From the NCBI GenBank assembly GCA_052387255.1, contig JBQTJI010000012.1, positions 13,117-77,116 of the forward strand: 64,000 bases of DNA. Direction: 5' to 3'. Below are positions 53,607-63,138 of this stretch, one piece after another. Position 1 is the first letter of the stretch; the number at the start of each line of letters is the position of its first letter. Source of the DNA: JBBQXK01 sp052387255 (lineage in GTDB: Bacteria > Pseudomonadota > Alphaproteobacteria > Rhodobacterales > Rhodobacteraceae). The translations under genes and the position numbers were made by a program. A model generated the notes under the pieces. It saw nothing but the letters and a program-made list of their open reading frames with translations. It made no database searches and had not been told where the DNA came from.

Positions 53607-54989
53607 TCAAGCGGTTCTTGCGGGCCCGTCGTCCCGGCGAACGGGTTTGCGCATGGTCACCAGTTCCTCGGCCATGGTCGGATGAACCGCCATGGTTCGG
53701 TCGAAATCCTCTTTCGTGGCCCCCATGGTGATCGCGACGGCGGCCATCTGGATCAGTTCGCCCGCCAGGGGTGCGACGATCTGGCAGCCCAGGACCCGGC
53801 GTGTCTCGGCATGGACGACCAGCTTCATCAGCACCCGCTCTTCGCTGCCCGCGAAGGCCTGCTGCATGGGGCGGAACGCGGTGGCATAGACCTCGACCGG
53901 ACCGGTGGCACGGGCGGCCTCTTCGGTCAGGCCGATCTGGCCCAGTTCGGGGCGGGTGAAGACGGCCGAGGCCACCATGGCGTGATCGACCGTGACGGGC
54001 CGCGCGCCGAACACCGTGTCGGCAAAGGCGTGCCCCTCGCGGATCGCCACGGGGGTCAGGTTCACGCGGTCGGTCACATCGCCCACGGCAAAGACCGAGG
54101 GCACCGAGGTCTGGTTGTAGGCATCGACCGCGATCGCACCCCCGCGCCCCAGCGTGACACCCAGGGCTTCCAGCCCCATCCCGCCGGAATTCGGCACCCG
54201 GCCCGTGGCATAGAGCACCGCGTCGTAGGTCGCAGGTCCCCGGTCGGTCAGATGCGCCTCGATGCCGTCGCCGACACGCGCCAGCGACGACACCGCCGTG
54301 CCGGTGCGGATGTCGATCCCGTGGCCGCGCATGGCGTTCGCCAGATGCCCGCGCGCCTCGTCGTCAAACCCGCGCAGGATCTGCGCGCCGCGATAGACCT
54401 GCGTCACCTCGGCCCCGAGACCGGCCAGGATGCAGGCAAACTCGCAGGCGATGTAGCCGCCGCCCACCACCAGCACGCGGCGGGGAAAGGCGGGCATGTG
54501 GAAGACATCGTTCGAGGTGATCGCCAGGTCGCTGCCCGGAAAATCGGGCACGAAGGGGCGGCCCCCGGTGGCCACCAGGATGTGGCGGGCGGTCACGGTC
54601 TGCCCGTCGGCCAGTTGCACGGTGTGGGGGTCCAGCAGCACGGCGCGCTGGTCGTGGACCCTGACTCCCGCCGCGCCAAGGGTGTTGCGGTAGGCCCCTT
54701 CCAGCCGGTCAAGCTCGGCCTCCAGATGCGTGCGGAACGCGGGCCAGTCAAAGGCCGCCAGCGTCGCGTCCCAGCCATAGGCGCGGGCCTCGGCCACCGC
54801 CGCCGGATAGCCGCTGGCAAAGACCATCAGCTTCTTCGGCACGCAGCCGCGAATCACGCAGGTGCCGCCCATGCGGCTTTCCTCGGCCAGCGCCACCGAG
54901 GCCCCGTATTCGCCCGCCGCGATGCGCGCGGCGCGGACCCCGCCCGAACCGCCGCCGATGACGAAAAGGTCATGGTCGAACGCCGACAT
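53607..54989 (-). CDS. gor: Glutathione-disulfide reductase
   Basis: A 460-residue FAD/NADPH disulfide reductase. The FAD motif VIGGGSGGVRAARIAA, redox pair CVIRGC (Cys44, Cys49), NAD(P) motif VVGGGYIACEFACILAGLG and C-terminal His-Glu (VHPTMAEELVT) are present. It regenerates GSH for the glutathione-dependent enzymes encoded nearby. It is 79 bp downstream of rpiA. Confidence 0.94.
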   Translation of the reverse strand: MSAFDHDLFVIGGGSGGVRAARIAAGEYGASVALAEESRMGGTCVIRGCVPKKLMVFASGYPAAVAEARAYGWDATLAAFDWPAFRTHLEAELDRLEGAYRNTLGAAGVRVHDQRAVLLDPHTVQLADGQTVTARHILVATGGRPFVPDFPGSDLAITSNDVFHMPAFPRRVLVVGGGYIACEFACILAGLGAEVTQVYRGAQILRGFDDEARGHLANAMRGHGIDIRTGTAVSSLARVGDGIEAHLTDRGPATYDAVLYATGRVPNSGGMGLEALGVTLGRGGAIAVDAYNQTSVPSVFAVGDVTDRVNLTPVAIREGHAFADTVFGARPVTVDHAMVASAVFTRPELGQIGLTEEAARATGPVEVYATAFRPMQQAFAGSEERVLMKLVVHAETRRVLGCQIVAPLAGELIQMAAVAITMGATKEDFDRTMAVHPTMAEELVTMRKPVRRDDGPARTA

Positions 54990-55068
54990 GCCCGAACTCC
55001 CAAGCTGCCCGCCCGATATGTCACGCTTCGCGGGGGGCGGCCAGATGGGCCCCGCAGGCGGTGTCGCC

Positions 55069-55857
55069 TCAGTCGCCCAGGTCGGCGAAGATGTTCGCGG
55101 GCGGCTCGATGTCCAGCCGTTCCTCGGTGTCCGAGCCTTCGTTGATGTCGCGCACCGTCACGCGGCCATCGGGATGGCCCACCACCACGATGTCGCAGAT
55201 GTCCACGAACAGGCCGTTCTCGACCACGCCCGGGATCTGGTTCAGCACCATCGCCAGCTGGCGCGGGTTGCCGATGCGCTTGAGGTGCAGGTCGAGGATA
55301 TAGTTCGCCTCGTCCGTGACCAGCGGCTTGTCGCCGTTCATCCGCATCGTCACCTCGCGGCCCATCACGTCGAGCGAACCCAGCAGTTCCTCGACCAGCG
55401 CCCGCGTGGTCTGCCAGCCGAAGGGGATCACCTCGACCGGCAGGGGGAAGGCACCCAGCGTGTTCACCTCCTTGGCGGCGTCGGCGATCACGATCATCTG
55501 GTCGCTGGCGGTCGCCACGATCTTTTCCTGCAACAGCGCGGCACCCCCGCCCTTGATCAGCGCCAGGTCGTGGTCGAACTCGTCCGCGCCGTCGATGGTC
55601 AGGTCCAGCCATTTCGCGTCGTCCAGGCTGGTCACCGTCAGCCCCACCTGCCGCGCCAGTTGCGCCGTGCGCATCGAGGTCGGCACGCCGGTCACGCGCA
55701 AGCCTTCGTCGCGCACCCGCTCGGCCAGGCAGCGCACCATCCAGGCGGCGGTCGATCCGGTGCCCAGGCCCACGCGCATGCCGTTCTCGACGAAATCGAC
55801 GGCACGGCGGGCGGCCAGGAACTTGGCCTTGTCGATGGGCGACAGTTCGGCAGGCAT
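55069..55857 (-). CDS. rpiA: Ribose-5-phosphate isomerase A
   Basis: A 262-residue RpiA. VGLGTGSTAAWMVRCLAE binds phosphate; DGADEFD and IKGGGAALLQEK hold the catalytic Asp and Lys. It interconverts ribose-5-P and ribulose-5-P. GGAG lies seven bases before the ATG at 55857. A tail of about 20 acidic residues (EGSDTEERLDIEPPANIF) extends the C-terminus. Confidence 0.94.
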   Translation of the reverse strand: MPAELSPIDKAKFLAARRAVDFVENGMRVGLGTGSTAAWMVRCLAERVRDEGLRVTGVPTSMRTAQLARQVGLTVTSLDDAKWLDLTIDGADEFDHDLALIKGGGAALLQEKIVATASDQMIVIADAAKEVNTLGAFPLPVEVIPFGWQTTRALVEELLGSLDVMGREVTMRMNGDKPLVTDEANYILDLHLKRIGNPRQLAMVLNQIPGVVENGLFVDICDIVVVGHPDGRVTVRDINEGSDTEERLDIEPPANIFADLGD

Positions 55858-55893
55858 CGGCGGTCTCCGGGTCGACGGGCGCGTGACATCCAA

Positions 55894-56301
55894 CTATCGC
55901 AGATGCGCGGCAGATGCGAGGGGGTCACGCCCGGTCCGGCGGGAAAGCGGACTCAGGCGACCGCGATAGGCGGCGTCGGCGGCGGTGGCGACCACCTGCA
56001 TCTCGGCCAGCGTCACCTGGCCGTCGGCGTCCAGATCGGCCGCCAAGAGCGGCAACGCCGCCCGCGCCCGCGCCGCCGCGCGGTCAAGCGCCAGCGCCTG
56101 CAGGATGCCCTGCCGGTCGATGCCGCCGTCCTGCCCGTGGCCGTGGATCAGGTCTGCCGCCGCCGCGCGCACGGCATCGGGATTCGCGGCCAGCCGCTTG
56201 GCCAGTTTCGCGGGCACTGCCGCAGGCAGCCCTTCGGCCCCCGCCCCGCCCGCCAGCAGCGCCATCACCATGCCCGCTGCGATCACCCCGATTGCCCGCA
56301 T
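55894..56301 (-). CDS. EF-hand domain protein, exported
   Basis: A 135-residue periplasmic-type protein. A signal peptide (MRAIGVIAAGMVMALLAGGA) precedes a helical body with one good EF-hand loop (DLDADGQVTLAEM) and a degenerate one (HGQDGGIDRQGI). It may bind Ca2+; a partner is unknown. It is 36 bp upstream of rpiA on the same strand, and a CtrA-like box lies upstream. Confidence 0.72.
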   Translation of the reverse strand: MRAIGVIAAGMVMALLAGGAGAEGLPAAVPAKLAKRLAANPDAVRAAAADLIHGHGQDGGIDRQGILQALALDRAAARARAALPLLAADLDADGQVTLAEMQVVATAADAAYRGRLSPLSRRTGRDPLASAAHLR

Positions 56302-56349
56302 GTCCGCCCCCTTGTGTTCAGCGAATGTTCCCTTCTTGCGCGAACATCG

Positions 56350-56364
56350 CTAACACCCGGTTAA
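56350..56364 (-). promoter_or_regulatory. CtrA-like box (one mismatch)
   Basis: Read on the minus strand it is TTAACCGGGTGTTAG, i.e. TTAA-N7-TTAG, about 49 bp before the EF-hand gene start. One base differs from the TTAA-N7-TTAA consensus. It could equally serve the divergent GST gene. Confidence 0.35.
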
Positions 56365-56446
56365 TGGCTGCGAGGCGTCGCTTTCGGGATGGCAGGTCCG
56401 GTCCCGGCGGGGCCAACTGCCCCTGACCCGCCACACGGATACCTGC

Positions 56447-57121
56447 ATGTACGTCCTGCACTATGCGCCCGACAACGCCTCGCTGATCGTGCGGCTGTTC
56501 TGCGAGGAACAGGCCATCCCCTATCGCACCGAACTGGTCGACCGCAGCACCCGCGCGCAGGACAGCGCGGGTTACCGACGGCTGAACCCCGCCGGGCTGA
56601 TCCCCGCGCTGGAAACCCCCGACGGGCCGATGGCCGAAACCGGGGCGATCCTGCTGTGGCTGACCGACCGGCACGGGCTGTGGCCCGAACCGTCGCAGCG
56701 GGGGCCGTTCCTGCAATGGCTGTTCTACCTGTCGAACAGCGCCCATGCCGATCTGCGCCGCCTGTTCTATCCGGGCCAGTACGCCCCGCCCGGCAGCCTG
56801 CCCGCGCACCACGACATGGCGGCGGCGCGGATGGCCGTGCATTTCGGGCTGCTCGACGCGGCAGCGGCCCGACACCCCGACCTGTTCGCCCCCGGCACCG
56901 TGCCGGCCTGCTATGCGGGCGCGCTGCTGCGCTGGTCGGCGCTGTATCCGCGGGGCGGCACGGGCTGGTTCGCGCTGGACCGCTGGCCCGCGCTTCTGGC
57001 CCTGGCGCAGGCGCTGGACGCGCGCCCCGCCACCCGTCGCGTGGCCCTTGCGGAAGGGTTGGGCGACAGGCCATTCTCCGCCCCGATCCCCCCGACACCG
57101 CCCGAGGGCAGCGTCCTCTGA
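56447..57121 (+). CDS. Glutathione S-transferase-family protein
   Basis: A 224-residue GST. MYVLHYAPDNASLIVRLFCE begins the thioredoxin-like domain; NPAGLIPALETPDGPMAETG is the glutathione loop. The C-domain is helical. It is paired with a second GST (57130) whose start is eight bases past the stop, and both are upstream of sdaA in what looks like one transcript. Substrates are unknown. Confidence 0.85.
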   Translation: MYVLHYAPDNASLIVRLFCEEQAIPYRTELVDRSTRAQDSAGYRRLNPAGLIPALETPDGPMAETGAILLWLTDRHGLWPEPSQRGPFLQWLFYLSNSAHADLRRLFYPGQYAPPGSLPAHHDMAAARMAVHFGLLDAAAARHPDLFAPGTVPACYAGALLRWSALYPRGGTGWFALDRWPALLALAQALDARPATRRVALAEGLGDRPFSAPIPPTPPEGSVL

Positions 57122-57129
57122 GAGGTTCC

Positions 57130-57783
57130 ATGTACCGACTGCACGCCGCCCCCGATTTCGCCTCGACCGTCCCCCACATGGCCCTGGTCCACCTGGGCGT
57201 GCCGTTCGACCTTTTGAATGCGGATATCGACGGCGGCGCGCTGGACAGCCCCGCCTACCGCGCGATCAATCCGCTGGGGCTGATCCCGGCGATGGAAACC
57301 CCTGACGGCCCGGTGTTCGAGACGGCGGCGATCCTGCTGTACCTGGACGAACGGCATCCCGGCACCCTGGGGCCCGTGCCGGGGGACGGGGCGCGGGCGG
57401 CCTGGCTGACCTGGTTCACCTTCGTCACCAACACCATCCACCCCCTGACGATGCTGCTGGTCCACCCCGAACGCGCGGCGGGCGAGGCGCTGCAGGCGCA
57501 GGCCAGTGCCCATGTCGCGGGCGAACTGGCCGACAGGCTGGGCCATCTGGACCGTGCCCTTGCCGCCGACCCAGCCTTGGGGACTGCGGGCATCGGGTTC
57601 TACCTGGCGGTGCTGTTCCGATGGGCGCAGCTGTTCGCCGCCGTGCCCGGCGATGCCATCGACGCCGGCAGGTTTCCCGCAATCCGCGCCCTTGCCGCGC
57701 GGACCGAGGCCCTGCCCGCCGCGATCCATGTCGCGCAATCCGAGGGGCTTGGTGCCACCCCGTTCTCTGCTCCGAAAGGCTGA
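57130..57783 (+). CDS. Glutathione S-transferase-family protein
   Basis: A 217-residue GST, paralogous to the preceding one. MYRLHAAPDFASTVPHMALV, NPLGLIPAMETPDGPVFETA and a helical C-domain (WLTWFTFVTNTIHPL) are seen. It is preceded by GAGAGG. The sdaA ATG follows seven bases after the stop. Tandem duplication with divergence is likely. Confidence 0.85.
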   Translation: MYRLHAAPDFASTVPHMALVHLGVPFDLLNADIDGGALDSPAYRAINPLGLIPAMETPDGPVFETAAILLYLDERHPGTLGPVPGDGARAAWLTWFTFVTNTIHPLTMLLVHPERAAGEALQAQASAHVAGELADRLGHLDRALAADPALGTAGIGFYLAVLFRWAQLFAAVPGDAIDAGRFPAIRALAARTEALPAAIHVAQSEGLGATPFSAPKG

Positions 57784-57790
57784 GGCCAAA

Positions 57791-59170
57791 ATGTTCTTGT
57801 CCGTCTTCGAGATGTTCAAGGTCGGCATCGGCCCCTCGTCGTCGCACACGATGGGGCCGATGGTGGCGGCGGGGCGGTTTCTGGAAACCCTGCGCGCCTC
57901 GCCCTTCCGGCCGCGCGGATTGCGCGCCTCGCTGCACGGCTCGCTTGCCTTCACCGGGGTCGGCCACGCGACGGACCGCGCGGTGATCCTGGGGCTGGCC
58001 GGGTTCCTGCCCGACAGCTATGACCACGACCGCGCCGAAACCACGCTGGCGGCCATCCGCGAACAGCGCATGATCACGCCGCCCGGCCTGCCGCCCCTGT
58101 CCTTTGACCCCGCGCGCGATCTGGTCTTCGACTATGGCCCTGCCCTGCCGGGGCACGCCAACGGGATGGTGGTCAGGGCCACCGATGCCCAGGGTGACGT
58201 GATCCTGGAGGAAACCTACTATTCCATCGGCGGCGGCTTCGTGCTGACCGGGACCGAGATGGCGGCGGCGGGCGGCGCGAAGTCGAAGGTGCGGGGCGAC
58301 GTGCCCTGGCCGTTCGAGACGGGGGCCGAGATGCTGGCGATGGCCCGCGCCTCGGGCCTGTCGATTGCCGCGATGAAGCGCGCGAACGAAGAGCGGTTCC
58401 GCACAAGGGCCGAGGTGGACGCCGGGATCGCCCGGCTGTGGCAAGTGATGTCGGACTGCATCGACCGGGGGATGGTCGGCACCGGCATCCTGCCCGGCGG
58501 CCTGAAGGTGCGCCGCCGCGCCAAGGGCATCCACGACGCGCTGATGGCCGAGCGCGGGCTGAACATAACCCCACCGCATGTGATCAACGACTGGATGAGC
58601 CTCTATGCCATGGCGGTCAACGAAGAGAACGCCGCCGGCGGCCAGGTGGTGACGGCCCCCACCAACGGCGCGGCAGGCGTGGTGCCCGCCGTGATCCGCT
58701 ATTGGCTTGACCATGTGCCGGGGGCCTCGCGGGCGCAGCTGGGCGACTTCCTGCTGACCGCCGCGGCCATCGGCGGGCTGGCCAAGCACAATGCGTCGAT
58801 CTCGGGGGCCGAATGCGGCTGCCAGGCCGAGGTCGGGTCGGCGGCGGCAATGGCGGCGGCGGGGCTGGCCGCCGTGCTGGGCGGCACCCCGGAACAGGTG
58901 GAGAACGCCGCCGAGATTGCGCTGGAACACCATCTGGGCATGACCTGCGACCCCGTCAAAGGTCTGGTGCAGGTGCCCTGCATCGAACGCAACGGCCTCG
59001 GGGCGATCAAGGCGGTGTCGGCGGCCAGCCTGGCCCTGCGCGGCGACGGGGTGCATCTGGTGAGCCTGGACGCCTGCATCGAGACGATGCGCCAGACGGG
59101 CCGCGACATGCACGAGAAGTACAAGGAAACCTCGCTGGGCGGGCTGGCGGTGAACGTGCCGAACTGCTGA
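57791..59170 (+). CDS. sdaA: L-serine ammonia-lyase (iron-sulfur)
   Basis: A 459-residue single-chain L-serine dehydratase. MFLSVFEMFKVGIGPSSSHT opens the beta domain; the [4Fe-4S] ligand region has AECGCQAEVGSA and HHLGMTCDPVKG, with a third Cys in IERNGLG... upstream (VPCIERNG). It converts L-serine to pyruvate and ammonia. GAGG precedes the ATG. A G-rich terminator-like repeat follows. Pairing with GSTs has no obvious functional reason. Confidence 0.93.
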   Translation: MFLSVFEMFKVGIGPSSSHTMGPMVAAGRFLETLRASPFRPRGLRASLHGSLAFTGVGHATDRAVILGLAGFLPDSYDHDRAETTLAAIREQRMITPPGLPPLSFDPARDLVFDYGPALPGHANGMVVRATDAQGDVILEETYYSIGGGFVLTGTEMAAAGGAKSKVRGDVPWPFETGAEMLAMARASGLSIAAMKRANEERFRTRAEVDAGIARLWQVMSDCIDRGMVGTGILPGGLKVRRRAKGIHDALMAERGLNITPPHVINDWMSLYAMAVNEENAAGGQVVTAPTNGAAGVVPAVIRYWLDHVPGASRAQLGDFLLTAAAIGGLAKHNASISGAECGCQAEVGSAAAMAAAGLAAVLGGTPEQVENAAEIALEHHLGMTCDPVKGLVQVPCIERNGLGAIKAVSAASLALRGDGVHLVSLDACIETMRQTGRDMHEKYKETSLGGLAVNVPNC

Positions 59171-59196
59171 GGTCCGCGCGGATTTGACCGGCAGGA

Positions 59197-59264
59197 CCGG
59201 GGGGGTTTCACACCCCCCCGGACCCCCCTGTGGGATATTTGGGGACAGAAAAAGGGGAAAGGGG
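59197..59264. repeat. Extragenic repeat with G/C-tract hairpin, copy 2
   Basis: This is the inverse of the element at 26158-26222: CCGGGGGGGTTTCACACCCC, then GTGGGATATTTGGGGACAG and a GGGGAAAGGGG tract. Its hairpin can end transcription from sdaA and from the convergent SDR gene. Core bases are conserved between the two copies; homopolymer lengths differ. Confidence 0.7.
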
Positions 59265-59266
59265 AG

Positions 59267-60034
59267 TCACACGCTGGTGAAGCCGCCCTCGACCATCAGA
59301 AGCGCGCCGTTCACCATGGCCGAGGCGTCGGAGGCGAGGTAGAGCGCGGCATCCGCGATCTCGACCTCTTCGGCGAACCGGCGGGCGGGGGTAGCGTTGC
59401 GGAACGGGTCGCCCTTTTCGGGGCGGCCCCAGACGGCGCGGCCCATCGGCGTCATCACCACCGTCGGGCAGATGGCGTTGACCTGCACGTTGTGGCGCGC
59501 CCATTCGGCGCAGAGCGACTTGGTCAGCGCGTTGAGGCCGCCCTTGGACGCCGCATAGCCCGCGTGATCGTCCAGCGCGATCACCCCGGTCTGCGACGAC
59601 ACCATGATGATCTTGCCCCACTTCTGCGCGATCATGGCGGGCCCGAGCGTGCGCGCGGTCAGGAAGGGGGCGCGCAGGTTGACGGCCATCAGTTCGTCCC
59701 AGTGGTCCGTCGGAAAGGTCTCGGCGGGGCCGACGTGGGTCATGCCCGCATTGTTCACCAGGATGTCGATGGTGCCCCAGTCGCGCAGCGCGGTCTGGCA
59801 GGCGGTGACGGGTTCGACCGGGTGCCCCATGTCGGCAGTCAGGGTCAGGCAGCGGCGGCCAAGCGCGCGGACGGCGGCGGCGGTAGCCTCGAGCCCCGCG
59901 GCATCGCGGGCGACGGCGACGATGTCGGCCCCGGCCTCGGCAAAGACCCGCGCGATCTCGGCCCCGATGCCCTTGGAGGCCCCGGTCACCAGCGCCTTGC
60001 GTCCGGTCAGCGCGAAACGGTCCTGCCAGGGCAT
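59267..60034 (-). CDS. SDR-family oxidoreductase
   Basis: A 255-residue short-chain dehydrogenase. TGASKGIGAEIARVFAEAGA binds NAD(P); NNAGMTHVG, the catalytic Ser (VSSQTGV), and YAASKGGLNALTKSL with Tyr/Lys are complete. Relatives oxidise sugars or polyols. It is the last gene of the ABC-AraM-SIS-SDR cluster, four bases past the SIS gene, so it probably acts on the imported compound. The start at 60034 (MPWQDRFAL) fits. Confidence 0.9.
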   Translation of the reverse strand: MPWQDRFALTGRKALVTGASKGIGAEIARVFAEAGADIVAVARDAAGLEATAAAVRALGRRCLTLTADMGHPVEPVTACQTALRDWGTIDILVNNAGMTHVGPAETFPTDHWDELMAVNLRAPFLTARTLGPAMIAQKWGKIIMVSSQTGVIALDDHAGYAASKGGLNALTKSLCAEWARHNVQVNAICPTVVMTPMGRAVWGRPEKGDPFRNATPARRFAEEVEIADAALYLASDASAMVNGALLMVEGGFTSV

Positions 60035-60038
60035 GGGC

Positions 60039-60599
60039 CTACTCCAGGTTGGTGTGGCGGTCGCGCATGGCCAGCGGGCTGACCCCCAGCCGGTCGCGCA
60101 GGGCAAGGACCAGCAACTCGAAGGCCAGGTATTCGGCCCCCTCGAACAGCGACCCCATCGCCAGGACCGAGCGTTCCGCGCCAAGATCGTCGGCCATGGT
60201 CTGCGCCCGGATGGCCAGCACGATGTCGGCCATGGCGGCAGCACTGCCCTGGGGTTGCGCCGTCACCACCGCCACGCGGGCACCGGCATCGCGCGCCACG
60301 CCGATCAGGCCAATGACCGTGGAAAATCCGCCCGGCCCGGCACTTACGATCAGCAGATCGCCCCGCCCCACCGGCGGGCAGGACATGTCGCCCACGACAT
60401 GCGCATCCAGCCCCAGATGATAGAGCCGCATCGCCAGGCCCCGCATCATCAGCCCCTCGCGGCCCACGCCGTAAGCCACGATCCGGCGTGCGGCGGCAAG
60501 TTCGGCGACCATGGCCGCCATGGCAGCGGGGTCGATGCCCTGCACCGCCGCCGCGATCTCGGCAGCGGCCCTGCCAGCCAGGTCGCCTGATCCGCCCAT
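60039..60599 (-). CDS. SIS-domain sugar isomerase (6-phospho-3-hexuloisomerase-like)
   Basis: A 186-residue SIS protein. IVAYGVGREGLMMRGLAMRL, LGLDAHVVGDMSCPPVGRGD and LLIVSAGPGGFSTVI give the phosphosugar-binding loop; the size and shape match the Hxi/PHI group, which isomerises hexulose-6-P. It begins immediately (no gap) after the AraM gene stop. It likely isomerises a phosphorylated intermediate of the pathway. Confidence 0.82.
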   Translation of the reverse strand: MGGSGDLAGRAAAEIAAAVQGIDPAAMAAMVAELAAARRIVAYGVGREGLMMRGLAMRLYHLGLDAHVVGDMSCPPVGRGDLLIVSAGPGGFSTVIGLIGVARDAGARVAVVTAQPQGSAAAMADIVLAIRAQTMADDLGAERSVLAMGSLFEGAEYLAFELLVLALRDRLGVSPLAMRDRHTNLE

Positions 60600-61936
60600 C
60601 TACCCCCCCCCCGCCGTGCGTGGCAGCGCCGCCTCCACCGCCTCGGCCAGAAGACCGGTTTCGTCCAGCAAATCAAGCAGCGTATAGCGGCTGCGCAGGA
60701 ACCGGGCGGCCATCACGGTGGCGCGCAGGGCGTCGCGCGTCACGCCGATCTGCGCCTCGTCCGCCGGGGCCCCGGCGGCCTGCAGGGCGGCGCGCATGTC
60801 GCGGGCGGTCATCAGCTGTGCCGCAAGCCGCGTCCGCAGGTCGGGCCAGACCCGTGCCAGCCGCGCCAGCCGGTCGCGCAGGACCTGCCCCTCGGCGTGC
60901 TTTGCCGCCGTCTCGTCCAACGCCCGCGCACCGATTTCGCCGGCGCCGAAGGCGGCCCTGATGGCCGCCGCCTTGGCGTCCAGGCGCGGCGCACGCGCCG
61001 CCACCGCGCCCGCATCGATCCGCGTCAGGTCCTGTGTCAACAGCCAGTCCCACAGACGAAGCGTCGCCATGCAGCCGACCGCGACGCAGGCCCCGTGGCT
61101 GACCCGTTCGCCTGCATGGTGCAGGTCCTGCATTTCCCACAGGTGGGCGATCTGGTGGTCGGCGCCCGACGCGGGCCGCGAAGACCCGTGCGCCTCCATC
61201 GCCAGGCCGACCAGCGTCAGGCCCGCGAACAGGCCCGCGATGGCCGTCCGGTCGCCCTGCGCGATGCGGTCGGGATGGCCCAGCCAGGCGCGCAGGTCGG
61301 TCTGCACCATGGGCCAGGCGACATCGTCGATGGCCTCGACCCCCAGGGCATCGGCGACGATCCAGTCGCCCCCGGCCGGCACCTTGCCCGCCAGATCGCC
61401 GTAGCCCCAGCCGGTCATCGTGGGCGGGGCCTTGGCGATGATGTCGAGGTCGGCCAGGATGGCGCGGGCCGGGCGGCACTGGATGGTCTTCTTGAACCCC
61501 TTGTCTGCCAGCGGCGCGCCCGCCGAGGTATAGCCGTCCATCGACGCGGCGGTCGCCGCGCACAGATAGGGCCGGTCCAGGCCAAAGGCCGCGTGCTTGA
61601 CCACGTCGTTGATCACGCCCGACCCCAGGGCCACCGGCGTGGCCCCGTCGCGCGCCAGCACGTCGCGCAAGCTGTCGGCCAGATCGACCGTGGGCTTGGG
61701 GCGGGGCCGCGCGGGAATGACGTGGCGGCGCATCGCCACGCCCGCCGCCGCCAGCCCCGCCTCCAGCGCAGGCCCCGCCGCCGCCCAGCCCGCCTCGTCC
61801 GCGATGATGCAGACGTTGGCGCTGTCGAAATTCCGCCGGTACAGGCCGCCCGCCCCGGCGATGGCCCCCGCACCCACCATCACCTCGGCCACCGTGGCCG
61901 ACCGTGCGACGGCGGCGCGGATCACCGCGTCACCGC

Positions 61937-61940
<4 letters not shown>
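60600..61940 (-). CDS. AraM-type iron-containing dehydrogenase (sn-glycerol-1-phosphate dehydrogenase family)
   Basis: A 446-residue protein. VALGSGVINDVVKHAAF is the G-S-G-x-I-N-D nucleotide site of the EgsA/AraM group; a metal is expected at Asp in GYGDLAGK, His in GADHQIAHLWEM and His in RVSHGACVAVG. AraM reduces DHAP to sn-glycerol-1-P, but in this sugar-uptake setting another hydroxyketo-phosphate is plausible. Its C-terminal 100 residues are longer than minimal EgsA. The start overlaps the stop of the ABC gene by four bases. Confidence 0.82.
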
Positions 61941-62998
<1,058 letters not shown>

Positions 62999-63048
62999 CC
63001 GTCCCCCTCCCGCACCCTCCGTGCCGAGGGGTTCCTGCATTTTCCCGA

Positions 63049-63104
63049 TTGACTCGGCAACCGTTCGATACATTTATATCGTCAGCGTTACAAATGGAAG
63101 TCAA
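63049..63104. promoter_or_regulatory. Overlapping divergent promoters of the ABC locus
   Basis: Plus strand: TTGACT (63049-63054), 18 bases, TTTATA (63073-63078). Minus strand: TTGACT (63104-63099) followed after 18 bases by GATATA near 63080. The two overlap, so one regulator could control both sides. Spacings are a little long for sigma-70. Confidence 0.45.
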
Positions 63105-63138
63105 CTGCCAAACGCTGAACCCTTGAGGGAGGTACGAC

